Below the pieces are notes generated by a model, which saw nothing but the letters and a program-made list of their open reading frames with translations, ran no database searches and was not told where the DNA came from. This document shows positions 1-11,871 of a DNA stretch of 64,000 nucleotides, in pieces. How positions within the stretch are numbered: the stretch's first letter is position 1; the number at the start of each line of letters is the position of its first letter. The stretch spans positions 49,708,098 through 49,772,097 of the forward strand of contig CM043962.1 in the NCBI GenBank assembly GCA_014529385.2, written 5' to 3'. The DNA comes from Adiantum capillus-veneris. Lineage: Eukaryota > Streptophyta > Polypodiopsida > Polypodiales > Pteridaceae. The position numbers and the translations under genes are program-made.

Positions 1-2117
1 TTATTATAGAAGATGCTAATTTGTTCTTTGAATGCTTGATATCCACAAAGACAGCTTATGATCTGAAAAAAACTTGGGATTTTTTTGGGCTATTGATGTC
101 GGCTCTAACATTGGTTTTGACAAGGATTTTCCAACCTAAAATGTCCAAAAAAATGTGTGTTGTTTTTTACCATATTCCATAAATTGGCCATAGATCACCC
201 TAGAAAATTCTTCTAAGTGGCTTCTAGGGTGCTACATAATTAGTCTTTGCCATTCTAAAGGTTTTCTAATGCTTCTTAGGCATGACAAGCGTATATATTC
301 AAATTTATGGCCTAATTATGACAAATTTGCCATGCAAATTTAGGGGAAATTTTACACTTTCATGATTTTTTTGGATATGTATATACTATAGAAAGGTAGT
401 TTTGATTGTGTATATAGTTTCATAACTATGTAAGGCTTCTTTCCTGAGTTTTGGGGAACCTAATATCCAAAAGAGCAAAAAATACAAAGTCAGGAAGAAA
501 ATTACACTTTACCAAAATCGCACTCATTATGAATTCAAAATGTATTATGTTCAGTAGTGGTCATTACACTCAATGAACATTGTCAACTTCTAGCTTAGGT
601 CCATGTCTAAGCATACAAACCCAATTTGGGTATAAGTAGCTATTTTTCAAGGACGCTAGGATGGCCACAATGTGGAACCCAGTTTTTTCATTCTCATAGT
701 TTTTGTGTCTTGTGATTGTGTCTAGAACAATCATATTAAGACATGTTTGCATGTCTTTGAAAGTTTGTGGGTGTCAATATGAGGATGAAGTACTAGACTA
801 TATGAATAGACAAGTTATATAGTGCAAAATATGGGCATGTGAAAGCAAACATGGAGGATAGGTCAACAGAATGCAAAAAATACCACTTTTTTGTATCTAA
901 TTCTACATATAGTATAAGATTTTTGGTGGTTATGGCATCCATAGACCAAGACTAGGAACCCATTGAAGTTCATGGGAAAATAAGGTCTATAGTGTAAAAT
1001 GTTTTATATATGGTGTACCATAGGGATAACCTTGAAAGTATGCTGTTTTTGCTCAAATTCAACACTACCTTGGATTTGGAAGCATGTCATGACCAAGAAA
1101 TCAAGAGATAGGCATGTTACTTGTTTTTAAAAATTGGAATGGGTTCTTAGCTTGGAATGTAAGGATTCTTGAAATTCACACATGTACTATGTGTATTGAA
1201 TTTTTTTCCAAAACCCTGAAAGGACACTTTTATGTCCTAATAGGTTACCAAACTAGTGCTAAATCATTTTTATATATGTTCATTTCTAATATAATGTTCA
1301 TGTCTTTCATTTTGAAAAACCCTTTTCAAGAGGTAGCACTTGCTAGACACAAATCCCCACGTAGGGCGCAAGGGGAGATATGGCTTTATAGCCACTTTGC
1401 TAAGTACATATTTGCTTACACCTTTATAGCTTAAAATCTGTGATACACTAAATGACATGGCTATGTATGAGGGCTACCCGGCCCTCAAGAGGATACTTCT
1501 AGAGCAATTGCTTTGTTTCCTGAGTATTGTTTGTAATATTTAGATATCTTTTCAAGCTACAAGAATGTTTGAAGTAGGTTTTATTTGTGGGTACATCTAA
1601 CAAAGCTCTTATATTATTTGATGCAGGAGCTTCAAAGAAGCAAAAGAGACCTTGATCTTGTTGCCAGAGAAGAGAAGCAAGACTGAAGAACATAGGGGAA
1701 GCTTCCTTGCACCGCATCCTTGGAGCATCAGCCTTGTTATGATATTGCGTCATGTCATGATGACGATCATCCAAATCACCATGCACCATAGCATTACATC
1801 AAATCCCTAGGATCTGTTTCATTAAAGAAAAATAATATATATCTTATTGTATATGATAGACCCTTAATGACAGACATTGTGTCTTTTACAACCCATCTTT
1901 TTGTATATGACATCCATCATACTTCAATTTGTTTTGTGAAATATCTCTAATTTAAATCCATCTCATTTACTTTTAATTATGTTTTTTAAAAGTCTAATTT
2001 TAAAATAGAAGAAGAAAAAACTATATCGTGGTGATCCATTCTTGTGATCTTGTTCGAGTGTAGTTACGATCGTCACAATGCATCGATCGAGTGTCCCTTG
2101 TTTCGGCGCTCCAATCG
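1..2117. other. AT-rich non-coding stretch
   Basis: I see no supportable gene. Only short ORFs without recognisable motifs or coding bias are present. Around 1440-1800 a purine-rich stretch follows a splice-acceptor-like site (about 1626), but nothing else supports an exon. Confidence 0.5.
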
Positions 2118-2176
2118 TATATGATATGTGTGTCTATATGTATAAGAGTATGCGTATGTGTGTGCATGTATGTCTA

Positions 2177-2238
<62 letters not shown>

Positions 2239-2353
2239 TGTGTGTGTGTGAGTGTGTGTGTGTATATGTATGTATGTTTGTATACACACACACATATATA
2301 TATATATGTATAAATATATAGAGAGAAAGAGAGAGATATATATATACACATAA

Positions 2354-2429
<76 letters not shown>

Positions 2430-2489
2430 CTATGTGTGTGTATACATATATATATATGTGTGTGTGTGTGTGTGTTGTCTCTATATCTA

Positions 2490-2571
<82 letters not shown>

Positions 2572-2689
2572 TATATGTATATGTATACATATATATAATG
2601 TATAGATATATATGTATGTGTATATATAAGTATATTTACATTTATATGTATATGTATATATCTATTTATTTATTTATATATATATTTAT

Positions 2690-2730
<41 letters not shown>

Positions 2731-2745
2731 TACATATATATGATG
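2118..2745. repeat. Compound TA/TG/CA microsatellite
   Basis: Successive blocks of (TA)n, (TG)n, (CA)n and GATA-like repeats run through the stretch. The longest is a TA block of about 80 bp near 2491-2570, and a CA block lies near 2695-2726. Alternating purine-pyrimidine DNA like this can form cruciform or Z-DNA and slips easily. ORFs across it are repeat translations, not genes. Confidence 0.95.
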
Positions 2746-3269
2746 GAAGGACTTTTTAGACATTTGCAGACATGGAAATTCTCTTGTAATTACTTTTTTT
2801 TTTTGCGAAATCGACGCTTATTTGAAAGCTTCCAAATTGTACTTATTTGAGTAGCTAGACTGTGAATCCATTAAGGTAGTTTGGCCTAAGTATAAAGGTG
2901 AAGTTTTGTAAGTTTTTGAGGAATTATCATCATTAATTAAAGGTTTTAGAGGATTCAGCACAGTTGCATGTTTTCAACCTCTTCTTCACTATGTCTTCTA
3001 GAGCACACACTGCACCGCACGAATGCTTGGTGTGAGAAGTGAGAGCATCATCGTCATAGCCTCACCATGCTCCACGTGTAGATAGTCACCACAAATGCCA
3101 AAACTCATCCACTGAATACACCACTCCGCGAGCTAAAATGAGTTTTCTTGAGTTCATGACCTCCTATTGCATTTCCAATCATATATTTAGGTTCCCCTCA
3201 AGTAGATGGACCTATAGAGACCAATCCTGGCCGAAATCAACAACAATAACCACTATTATTGCAGGACGT
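2746..3269. other. Non-coding flank of LTR family A
   Basis: No gene or repeat family is recognised. The last four bases, ACGT at 3266-3269, are the left copy of the apparent target duplication of the next element. Confidence 0.4.
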
Positions 3270-4421
3270 TGTCAGAAGTTTTTGGGAGCAATGGATTGCA
3301 CATATGTACATACCCATGCATGGTGCATCGAATAAAGGATTGCCCATTTTCCAGAGCTAGGAGGTTACGTGGGGCCCACATGTGTACAGGTAGGACAACA
3401 TGTACATAGTGCATCGATTTTTACTATTACCAGTACCAGTGTGTTTTTTCTACAATAATGAGGAGTTGGTAGCACGTAAAACGTCTTGAGGAAGCTATCG
3501 GCTGGCCGACGACATGAGGTAAGCAGGTGCGTCAAATGGCATCAAATGGCGTCAGGAGGCCGAATGGGGTTAATACTTGCACATGCATAAGTATGGACAC
3601 AACGTGAGTGTTTTCTTGTGATAATTATGCAAAAAAGGTCATCATGAGGACCATCTTTTGGGGCCACTTCATGTGGTGGTGGGATGCATTATTGACAAAA
3701 GCTGAGTGTCAGGTGTGCGGATGATGCAAAAAGGTGACAACTATGCACTGCGAGGTCAGTTTTTGGCCTATTCGGGGTCCGTTTGAGGTCATCTAAAAGG
3801 CCAAGGGTGCCCAAATAATAAAGCTAAGTGTGGGAACTGAAAAACCAGAGAGAAGACCAGAAAAAACGTGGAGATAAGAGGAGTAATAGCCACAACTGTG
3901 TTTTTGCTCATTTTGGAGCTTGTTTTGGCCGTAAACTGCTCATCCGAGGTCTGATTTGAGCACTTTGACATTGTACACTGGGGTTTTGAGCCGTTCCGGA
4001 CGCGATGGAGCTGTCCATTTTGCCAAATTACTCACTCTTTTTTTCTATTTTTGCTGTGTAAGTTTCTCCTATGAGCGAAGCTTCTGCTCCAGTTTGTGAT
4101 TGTATCTGGTTTATTTTACCCATATTGTGTGAGCTATTTGCCCCATTGGTGTTGACTCAAGCTCAATTGTATCTAAACATCATAAATTCTCCTCTTTTGA
4201 GCTGAGTTTTTGAGTGTGTGTGTGTGTGTGTGTGTGTATCTCTCTGTGTGGAGTGGGAAAACAGATAGTCTCTCTCCTCTCGCTCCATCGGTGTGTTCCC
4301 TGTCTCGGCCAGGTGGGTTGTGTAAGCCGAGTGGTGCCCCATAGTGTGTGTGTGTGTATCATTCCAAGCGTGTGTGTCGGGTCGTTATAGAGGCGTTCTG
4401 TGTGTTTCCATCCCACCCACA
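3270..4421 (+). repeat. 5' LTR, family A
   Basis: This 1152-bp segment begins TGTCAG and ends CCACA (TG...CA). It is closely similar over its whole length to 34691-35846, and its last ~800 bp are similar to 5029-5820. A GT microsatellite near 4216-4238 is shared by all three copies and varies in length. Confidence 0.85.
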
Positions 4422-4427
4422 TTCTTT

Positions 4428-4447
4428 TGGCGCCCCCACGGAGGATC
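4428..4447 (+). promoter_or_regulatory. Putative primer-binding site, family A
   Basis: TGGCGCCCCCACGGAGGATC begins six bases after the LTR end. It differs at two positions from the equivalent site of the Ty3 element at 11801-11820, so the two families probably use the same or related tRNA primers. I could not assign the tRNA. Confidence 0.6.
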
Positions 4448-5028
4448 TTCTTCAAGTATCTTCAACTTCGAGCTTCAAGCTTCGAGATTCGGGATTACAG
4501 GTTGCAGACTACCGGTTACAGGTTATAGGGACAGGTACAGGTACAGGTGATTCACATAGGTACAGGTAGCTGGAGTATAGTGATATACTAGCAGTGATGT
4601 CACTTGCAATTGTTGTGGATATGCATCAGTTGGCGCCTGTTTGATCGCATTGTCTACTGGTATTGTACGTTACTTGTGGAAACTGACATTCTACGCATTT
4701 GTGGAGCCATATTTGGTTTTATTTGGCAGTCCCAGCCATTTCTGAGGCTTGGTTTGGAAGATAGTCATTTCTGAGACTTGACTATACACGATTTGCATTA
4801 GCCTTCGTGTGAGGGTCGATAGCGTGAGGTTTTATTGAGCTCGGGGATTCTCAAATGTGGAGATCCTTTCGGTGATACAGGTAGCTGGAGCACCTTTTCG
4901 TGACCTCGCCATAGGCTATGTACTAGTGAGTCCTATTTGATGCTCTGGTTCTATTGCTGACATTTTCCTTGCAAAAGTATCTCATTGTATTACTTTTCTT
5001 ACAAAAGTATGTCATTATAATACCTGTC
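4448..5028 (+). other. Non-coding leader remnant of family A
   Basis: Short direct repeats of an AGGTACAGGT type occur near 4531-4566, and an AAAAGTAT-type pair occurs near 4970-5010. No coding sequence is visible. Confidence 0.5.
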
Positions 5029-5598
5029 ATAATTATGCAAAAAAGGTCATCATGAGGACCATCTTTTGGGGCCACTTAATGTGGTGGCGGGATGCATTAT
5101 TGAGAAAAGTTGAGTGCCAGGTGTGCGGATGATGCAAAAAGGTGACAACCATGCACTGCCAGGTTAGTTTTTGGCCTGTTCGGGGTCCGTTTGAGGTCAT
5201 CTAAAAGGACAAGGGTGTCCAACTAATAAAGCTAAGTGTGGGAACTGAAAAACATGGAGAGAAGAGGAGGAACAACCACAACTGTGTTTTTGCTCATTTT
5301 GGAGCCTGTTTTAGCCGTAAACTGCTCATCCGAGGTTAGATTTGAGCACTTTGACATTGTAGACTGGGGTTTTGGGCCGTTCCGGACGCGATGGTGCTGT
5401 CCATTTTCCCAAATTCCTCACTCTTTTTCTGCTATTTTTATTGTGTAAGTTTCTCCTATGAGCGAAGCTTCTGCTCTAGTTTGTGATTGTATCTGGTTTA
5501 TTTTACCCATATTGTGTGAGCTATTTGCCCCATTGGTGTTGGACCAAGCTCAATTGTATCTAAACATAAGAAATTCTCCTCTTTTGAGCTGAGTCTTT

Positions 5599-5642
<44 letters not shown>

Positions 5643-5820
5643 CTCCGTGTGGAGTGGGAAAACAGATAGTCTCTCTCCCTTCGCTCCATCGGTGTGTTCC
5701 CTGTCTCGGCCAGGTGGGTTGTGTAAGCCGAGTGGTGCCCCATATTGTGTGTGTGTATCATTCCAAGAGTGTGTGTTGAGTCGTTATAGAGGCGTTGTGT
5801 GTGTTTCCATCCCGCCCACA
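5029..5820 (+). repeat. 5'-truncated 3' LTR, family A
   Basis: Similarity to 3620-4421 starts abruptly at about 5029 and runs to the terminal CACA at 5820. A GT tract at about 5600-5640 is longer than in the 5' copy. Confidence 0.85.
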
Positions 5821-5965
5821 ACGTGTAGAATCTGCTGGGTTGTGCGCTATGCTACGACCGCCAACATTGGCACCATTGGTAGTCATAGCATAGCGTACAA
5901 ACCATCGCCATAATGTCAATCCAGTGGATCGAAACCTGGCTAGTGCATGGAGACGTGGATGCACC

Positions 5966-6690
5966 TAATGTGATGGAATGAGGACTCTAAGGAGAAGGGA
6001 AAAGCAAGAGATGCAAAGAGGGAAAGCCAATGGAGCTAGATCTACGTGCAAACACACTCTATCTACACTCTACTCACTAATCATACGGACAATGATGCTA
6101 ATCCTACTCTAATCTCAAGTACACACACTCTAATTTATCATTGACCAAGCACATGAAAACTTAAATAGAGCCATGCATGCAAGCCATACACTCTCTCCCT
6201 CTAATCAAGCACACATGTGAAGCCATAATGCTCAAACAAGAGGGAAAAGAAGAGAGACAAGAAAAGATTAATCACTTAATCAAGCACCATTAACACACAT
6301 AATCAAAGGAGACAAGAAAAGTAGAGAGACTTAGCTTTCATTAAACCCCAAATGTCAGCTACAAATATATGAAAGAGCTCCAAGCTCCATAGCCACTCCT
6401 CTTCTTCTTCTCCACACTCACCTCTCACTCTCAAGAATGCTCTCAAGAATGCACTCTCCAAAGAATCCCCTTTCACATCTTCTAAATTGACTTATATACA
6501 AAGGCTTCTAAAAATGTGGACGGTCGGCCAAAAGATGTATATACATGCTACAGGCATCTAGACTCATCTAATCATGAGATATACAAAGTGGAACTCTATG
6601 TAGAGCCCATATATACAAACAATATGTGTGTATGCTGATGAAGCTCAATGCATGTCGTTGATGCTCGCCCATCAACACTCCCCCCTTCCT
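5966..6690 (-). mobile_element. Probable LTR and polypurine end of a minus-strand copia-like remnant
   Basis: Read on the minus strand, a purine run AAGGGGGGAG (about 6678-6687) is followed at once by TGTTGATGGG. This is the usual order of polypurine tract then 3' LTR start. An equivalent junction lies at 41464-41476. The far end of this LTR and a second LTR were not found, and no coding domain is recognisable next to it. Confidence 0.35.
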
Positions 6691-6972
6691 AATTTGGTGC
6701 ACGTCCTTGAGCACCGTTTCGCTGGTTCCCCAAGGTGGAGTGAAACTGGAGCGGGAGTGTGTCTGCATACAAGTAAACAAGGATGAAAGCATGCCGTGCT
6801 TGTGATGCATGATAAAAACATGAGATAAAAGCATGAAGCAGACAATATGGTCAAATGTGAACCACTAAAGTTAGAATTCAACCTTACCAAAAAAAAGTAT
6901 AGAAATCGACATGCACAAGTTCAATGCATAGGTTAAGAGCCTTGACTTTATGTGAATGTGCTGAACTAAGAT

Positions 6973-7112
6973 ATAGTGAACCAAGGTCAAGTTAGGTACT
7001 TCATTCACTAACTTAGGACACAATATTATCTTCCATGGTAAAAATACTATAAGTATCTGTGTACTCATTAAGTCTAGCTCTCATTGGTATGGCAACCAAA
7101 GTGAAGACAATG
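6973..7112. repeat. 140-bp direct repeat, copy 1
   Basis: It starts ATAGTGAACC and ends GAAGACAATG. It is repeated almost identically at 7127-7266 after a 14-bp spacer. Confidence 0.9.
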
Positions 7113-7126
7113 TTTGGAAGTAAGAG

Positions 7127-7266
7127 ATAGTGAACCAAGGTCAAGCTAGGTACTTCATTCACTAACCTAGGACACAATATTATCTTCCATGGTAAAAATC
7201 CTATAAGCATCTATCTACTCGTTAAGTCTAGCTCTCATTGGTATGGCAACCAAAGTGAAGACAATG
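7127..7266. repeat. 140-bp direct repeat, copy 2
   Basis: This is the second copy of 6973-7112, with about half a dozen substitutions by eye. It is a local duplication without coding content. Confidence 0.9.
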
Positions 7267-8313
7267 AAGTGCAGTGTGTATTTTTTAACTTGATTTTTCA
7301 ATTCATTACTTTTTACTTACTGGGCCTTGTCTAGAAAGAGCTAGGCCAAGAGTAGCAAGGAATGTTTCTCCCCACTGGCAAGTGCACTTACAAGTGCCAA
7401 GTTGTTGGGAGTTGGCCTCAATCAACGTGAGCGTACATACACTCGAGGCACTCTAACTTTACTTTTTCTTTTATTCATTCATTCATTGGACATTTAAAAG
7501 CAATATACACACAATTCATGTTGCTTTTGCGCTAAGATGCTATACGGTCACAAGTATAGGATACATCTAGAAGCGTTTACCAATAGGAAGAGAATATGAT
7601 GCCTAAGTTAGCTCATTGGTACCAAGAATGAACCCAAGTGTACTATGACCTACTTGAGGGCACAAACATACAGTTAGACTCTAAGTCAATTAACTAGCAC
7701 ATGTCACAAGTGATGTCCATTCATATAATTTATGGCAAGGTGAACAATGACTTTATAGATGCACAAATGGCCATAAATCATCAACAAGCAGGTATGCAAC
7801 ATAAAGTACAATGCAAAAAGTGTGAGAGATGGAAATAGTACACCTGTAATGGGGTGGATCCTCGTATCCAAATATGATGCTAACCCCCAAAAACAATGGA
7901 TATGGAAGTCGCCGCATGTCGCCTAGAGCACATGTCAAGCTAGTCCTCATTCCTCTTTACCCTACCCAAAACTACAACACAAAGCACAATACCTCGAGGA
8001 GGCATATCAGTAGCAAGAAGCAATTATTCATGAAAAACAAAATGAAAATCCTAAACTAAGGTCTCAAAACCTAGATAACTAGAGGGGAAAATCCAATGGG
8101 AAAAAGTGCCTCTAGCATGTGCACATGTGTCTAGTGTACCATGATCAATCTGTACATGTCAAAGTCTCATGTGACTAGAACGGATAAGAAAACTCTTGCC
8201 AAAAAATAAAATGGCTCTCTGTCTGATGGTCAAAGGCTGGCTAGCACCTAGATCTATACATGTGGTCGCTATTAAGGCACAAATATCCTGTCTAGGGATG
8301 ACATCAGTCTTTG
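7267..8313. other. No recognisable gene
   Basis: AT-rich sequence. ORFs are short and without motifs. It may be the decayed body of the copia-like remnant ending at 6690, but no domain supports that. Confidence 0.4.
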
Positions 8314-8539
8314 TGTCTATGGTCATATGTCTCTGAGGCTCAGATATCACGGGTAGACTCCTACATAACTCTATGTCTCTAGGATGGTCAATGAAAGCCT
8401 AACTAGAGCTAATGCTAGGGTCTCTGTGTTTATGGTCATATGTCTCTGAAGCTCAAATATCACGGGTAGACTCCTACATAACTCTATGTCTCTAGGATGG
8501 TCAATGAAAGTCTGACTATTGCTAGTGCTAGGGTCTACG
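8314..8539. repeat. Tandem duplication of a 113-bp unit
   Basis: Units 8314-8426 and 8427-8539 are head to tail and differ at only a few bases. Each contains the same ATATCACGGGTAGACTCC core. No protein domain is visible in any frame. Confidence 0.9.
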
Positions 8540-8542
8540 TGT

Positions 8543-8590
8543 GCTAGGAGGGCTCATACTCATAGGCCTATGAGTATGAGCCCTCTTAGC
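8543..8590. repeat. 48-bp near-perfect palindrome
   Basis: Two 24-bp arms (8543-8566 and 8567-8590) meet without a spacer at AGGCCT and differ at one position. The 11-mer TCTACGTGTGC occurs just outside on both sides (8534 and 8594). This could form a long hairpin or cruciform. Confidence 0.9.
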
Positions 8591-8599
8591 ATGTCTACG

Positions 8600-10216
8600 T
8601 GTGCGTCTAGCTTGAGGGCACACTTGCTGTTGTGGAGGTACCGACCTCTCTATGGGTCATCTTGTCTCTAAACAACACGCTCGTGGAGGTCTCGCACTAG
8701 GATATGATCGTGTATGTGCTGGATGTGCTACCACTCGTGGCCTAGGAACCCAAACCTATCTCTATCCCTCAAAGTAATCTTGTGCCTCTAGTGGCTGTCT
8801 GATGTGAGCCAACCATGTGAAAGTCGATCATCGGTCATATGGCTCTCGACAAACACGATCATGTCATCATCACAAGGCAAAGATCTGGCATGTATCTCGA
8901 TACGAGGAACGAGTACCTGTCTGGTCATCTTGGAAGCTGTACGTGGAGAGCTACGTGCCTGGTCTATCGTGGATTGCTCCTCGGTGGCACTACTCGTCGA
9001 CGCGGAACCTCTCTCAAGAGAAGGCTCTACACATGGTTGGGATGCCTATGTACGTGGTTTCAGAACAATCCTAGCAAGAGGTCTTGCATCCCTATGTCTG
9101 GTGTCAATAGAGGTCACTCTAGTCCGTGTACGTCCAAGTATCTGTGGTGTGACCTCTATCTCAGTGATGTCTCTCACATGGTCTCTAGGAATCGGATCTA
9201 GCAATCTACGGATCGTGGATGGTCTCCGCTCAATCAAGTGATATGATCATGACTCGACACTTGTAGATAGCACTATGGCGACACCTACCTGGGGTCGCTA
9301 CTCTCTCGATGGCTCACTGGCTATGACATCGCTATGCAAGCTAGAAGTGTGGGGTAAGGATGATGTCGGCTTGGTGTCCTCTCTTGTAGAGGGATCTATT
9401 CTTGTATATGGCTCTAGCTCAACAGCAATCTCCAAGGTCCACTATGAGGTCAACAGATCTAAACAATGATGCTCAATGGCAGCTAAGAACTAGAGAATGG
9501 TCTCATCTGTGTCTAGGCCAGGGTCGCTCAAACTGTGACTCTGTGAGGTCCTTCTCTGCGTATTGAAAGTTGCAAGGACAAGGGAGGCAGGTGGTGTAGA
9601 CTCCCTAACAATATGCTCACTTGGCTCTAGTCTCGAGGACCCTACTTGTGGCAGGATAATATGTGTTGGAGGTATCTCTCGTGGCACACTCCTCGATGGC
9701 TCTTGTTTAGGCTAGACCTTTAGGCGGATTAAGTCTTTAAAACATGTGTGAACCTTCCCTTATTGTGGTGACTTTTGATATTTTTAAAGGTGAAAAGCTT
9801 TTTTCGCTTTATATACGTAATGAAGATCATTCACTCAGATATGATATAGTCATGGTAGATTTTCTGTGTAACAACTATGGCGATTTCCTGAATGAAGATG
9901 CAGTTTTGTCATATTGTTTTGTATTTTCAGTTCAATTTTGTTTTTTGTTATTTTCTATCATCTGAATGCCATATTTACAGAGTGTTGTTTAGGGGAAAGA
10001 GAGCTATTCGTTTCATGAGAAGTTAAATGAAGAAATGGAATGTGTTCATTTATTAAGTCATAGTCAAAATGTCTAAAGTTGTGATGGAAAGCTGTTTGGT
10101 TTGGTATCATTATACTTTTCCGATCATGATGTTTATGAAAGGTGTTCATGGTCAAGTTTACTTTCTTCTATAAGAAGGACAGGTGCCAAGATGTTTCCAA
10201 GCAGCAGCTATGGTGG
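8600..10216. other. No recognisable gene
   Basis: Open frames on both strands at 8804-9687 lack known motifs. Their bias towards Ser, Thr, Arg and Pro could be linker sequence of a decayed retroelement, but I cannot show it. GTGG at 10213-10216 is the left target duplication of the next element. Confidence 0.35.
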
Positions 10217-11051
10217 TGATGGGGGCTTTTCACAAGCCAAGCTCCCATACCCCTCTCCTCTCGTCCCCACCCCATGAAAAACCCTCTCTTAGGGAGGGAG
10301 TGATAAAAGGCATTGGAAAAAGTAAGAAAAAAATAAAGTATGATTATGTAAATATATAAGAAAGGTAAAATAGGCCACCTCATGCCTGCGGGGTAGCCCA
10401 TCCCCACCTTGCCTCCTTTTTTCTTCACTGTTGCCCCGCCGTGTGTCCCTTTTCCTCTCCTCCACTCAAAAGGTCAACCCCCTCTCTCTTTCCCTTGTCC
10501 TTTCTCCTTTCTCTCTCCCCTCAAGCTACCCCACCTCTCACCAATAATGCATTATAACTCACCAATAATGCACCCTAACTCACATGCAACTTACCCTATC
10601 TTCCAAAATAGTATACCCCACCCCCTCTTTCTCTCTCCTATCATATCCCATGACCCAAATACCCCCCCCTCTCTCTAAAGGGCGCCATGTCTCTTGTATT
10701 GTAGCTAAATAACTGCCCCCACACTCACACACACTCAGTTTCACTAAGAAAAGTGCCTACAGACCCATCCCCACCCGGTGGTTACCTGATTTTTCTTATG
10801 TTCACACACATCTGCACACAGATTCACCTCTGAACACACTCCCCTCTCTCCCCTCTTGTAATTACTTTATTCTCCATGTCACCTCTCACTTTTTTTCATC
10901 CACCCATCTCTCTCTCTTAGTCTCTCTCTCATGAGACTGCTGTTTTGGCACATATACACACAGCCAGACAAGTGGGGTCCACAGTCACATGGCCTATGTA
11001 GATAATGATTTCTTCATTTCTAAATTCTAGAATTTCTCCCCCTTCCTCCCC

Positions 11052-11059
11052 TATATAAA
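11052..11059 (+). promoter_or_regulatory. TATA box in 5' LTR
   Basis: TATATAAA lies in a pyrimidine-rich context. It is conserved in the other LTR at 18252-18259. It is the likely core promoter, with U3/R expected some 30 bp downstream. Confidence 0.7.
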
Positions 11060-11371
11060 GAGGGGTCACCATCACACTAAATACACACACACACCATCAC
11101 CAAAGAGTACACTATGCACTGTGTGTGCCTAGTGCACACACACACACCCACACCATCACCATCACCATCACCGCAATCACCATGCTCGTCTTAAGCATGA
11201 ACTCTACACCCTTGGGCTATGGAAGATGAAGGGAAAATAAATGAAGGATGATGGCCGTAACCCTCGTGCGAGTCTTCGCCATCAACTCCCACCTATCCGC
11301 CATGTGCTCTACCACGCTCTCCCTTCTCATTCCCCTACCCTATGCTCCCCATTTCATCGCCTTATTCTCTA

Positions 11372-11377
11372 AATAAA
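11372..11377 (+). promoter_or_regulatory. Polyadenylation signal in 5' LTR
   Basis: AATAAA is conserved in the 3' LTR at 18569-18574, about 315 bp after the TATA box. It is the probable 3' processing signal of the element transcript. Confidence 0.6.
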
Positions 11378-11542
11378 GCTTGAGGTTTTGTGAGTATGTT
11401 TTCTTGCAATGTTTTGCCCATGTGAGGTGTGCGGAATCGCCACCTAGTCTTGTGTTTGGAGTGAGTTTGTGTATGTGTGAAGGGTGTGCGGATTCGCCAT
11501 CCTTTTGTGGTGCCTAATTACTAAGCCGCTATACCCCCTCCC

Positions 11543-11589
<47 letters not shown>

Positions 11590-11800
11590 TGATCTCATTC
11601 CCTTTCCTTTTCATCATTGCTCCCAAGCATCCATCTCTCTTGGATGAAAAATTTGTTATGGTGGTGTGTTGTTTGCGTCCTAGCCGCTGAAGCTAGGTGG
11701 TGCCCCTGTTTGCTTTACCATGACAGGCTCGAGGCGCGCCATTTAGTCCCCGGTGTTTTAGAGGCCGTCGGGGTTCGGGGTTCGCTTTGCTCCCGTCATT

Positions 11801-11820
11801 TGGTGCCCCCACTGAGGATC
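11801..11820 (+). promoter_or_regulatory. Putative primer-binding site, Tat-type element
   Basis: TGGTGCCCCCACTGAGGATC starts two bases after the LTR. It matches the site of family A at 4428 at 18 of 20 positions. The complementary tRNA was not identified. Confidence 0.65.
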
Positions 11821-11871
11821 TTTTCATGAAACCCTTCAGTTTACAAGACTGAAACCCCTAAACTATTGTGA

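Larger units (their letters stand above)
3270..5820 (+). mobile_element. Internally deleted LTR retrotransposon, family A
   Basis: A complete 5' LTR (3270-4421) is followed by a primer-binding-like site and about 600 bp of leader without coding capacity. Next comes a copy of the LTR lacking its first ~350 bp (5029-5820). One deletion therefore removed all gag-pol and the start of the 3' LTR. The outer flanks carry the same four bases, ACGT at 3266-3269 and at 5821-5824, which supports both termini. A third LTR copy stands alone at 34691-35846. The plus orientation follows from the primer site. The superfamily cannot be read from coding sequence. The primer site resembles that of the Ty3 element at 10217, so Ty3 is likely. 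Confidence 0.8.
10217..11798 (+). repeat. 5' LTR of Tat-type element
   Basis: This 1582-bp LTR begins TGATGG and ends CCGTCA. It contains C-rich pyrimidine tracts, a TATA box, CACCAT triplet repeats, a polyadenylation signal and a CT microsatellite (about 11546-11586). It aligns throughout with 17426-18982. The two differ by small indels, the CT tract length and a modest number of substitutions by eye, so the insertion is not ancient. Confidence 0.95.

Noticed and set aside
8804-9241. 145-codon plus-strand ORF
   Set aside because: No motif, three overlapping frames of similar quality and no flanking gene structure.
10409-10678. 89-codon ORF in the 5' LTR, repeated at 17618
   Set aside because: Pro/Ser/Leu-rich translation of pyrimidine-rich LTR sequence, present only because both LTRs are copies. 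It lies upstream of the TATA box.
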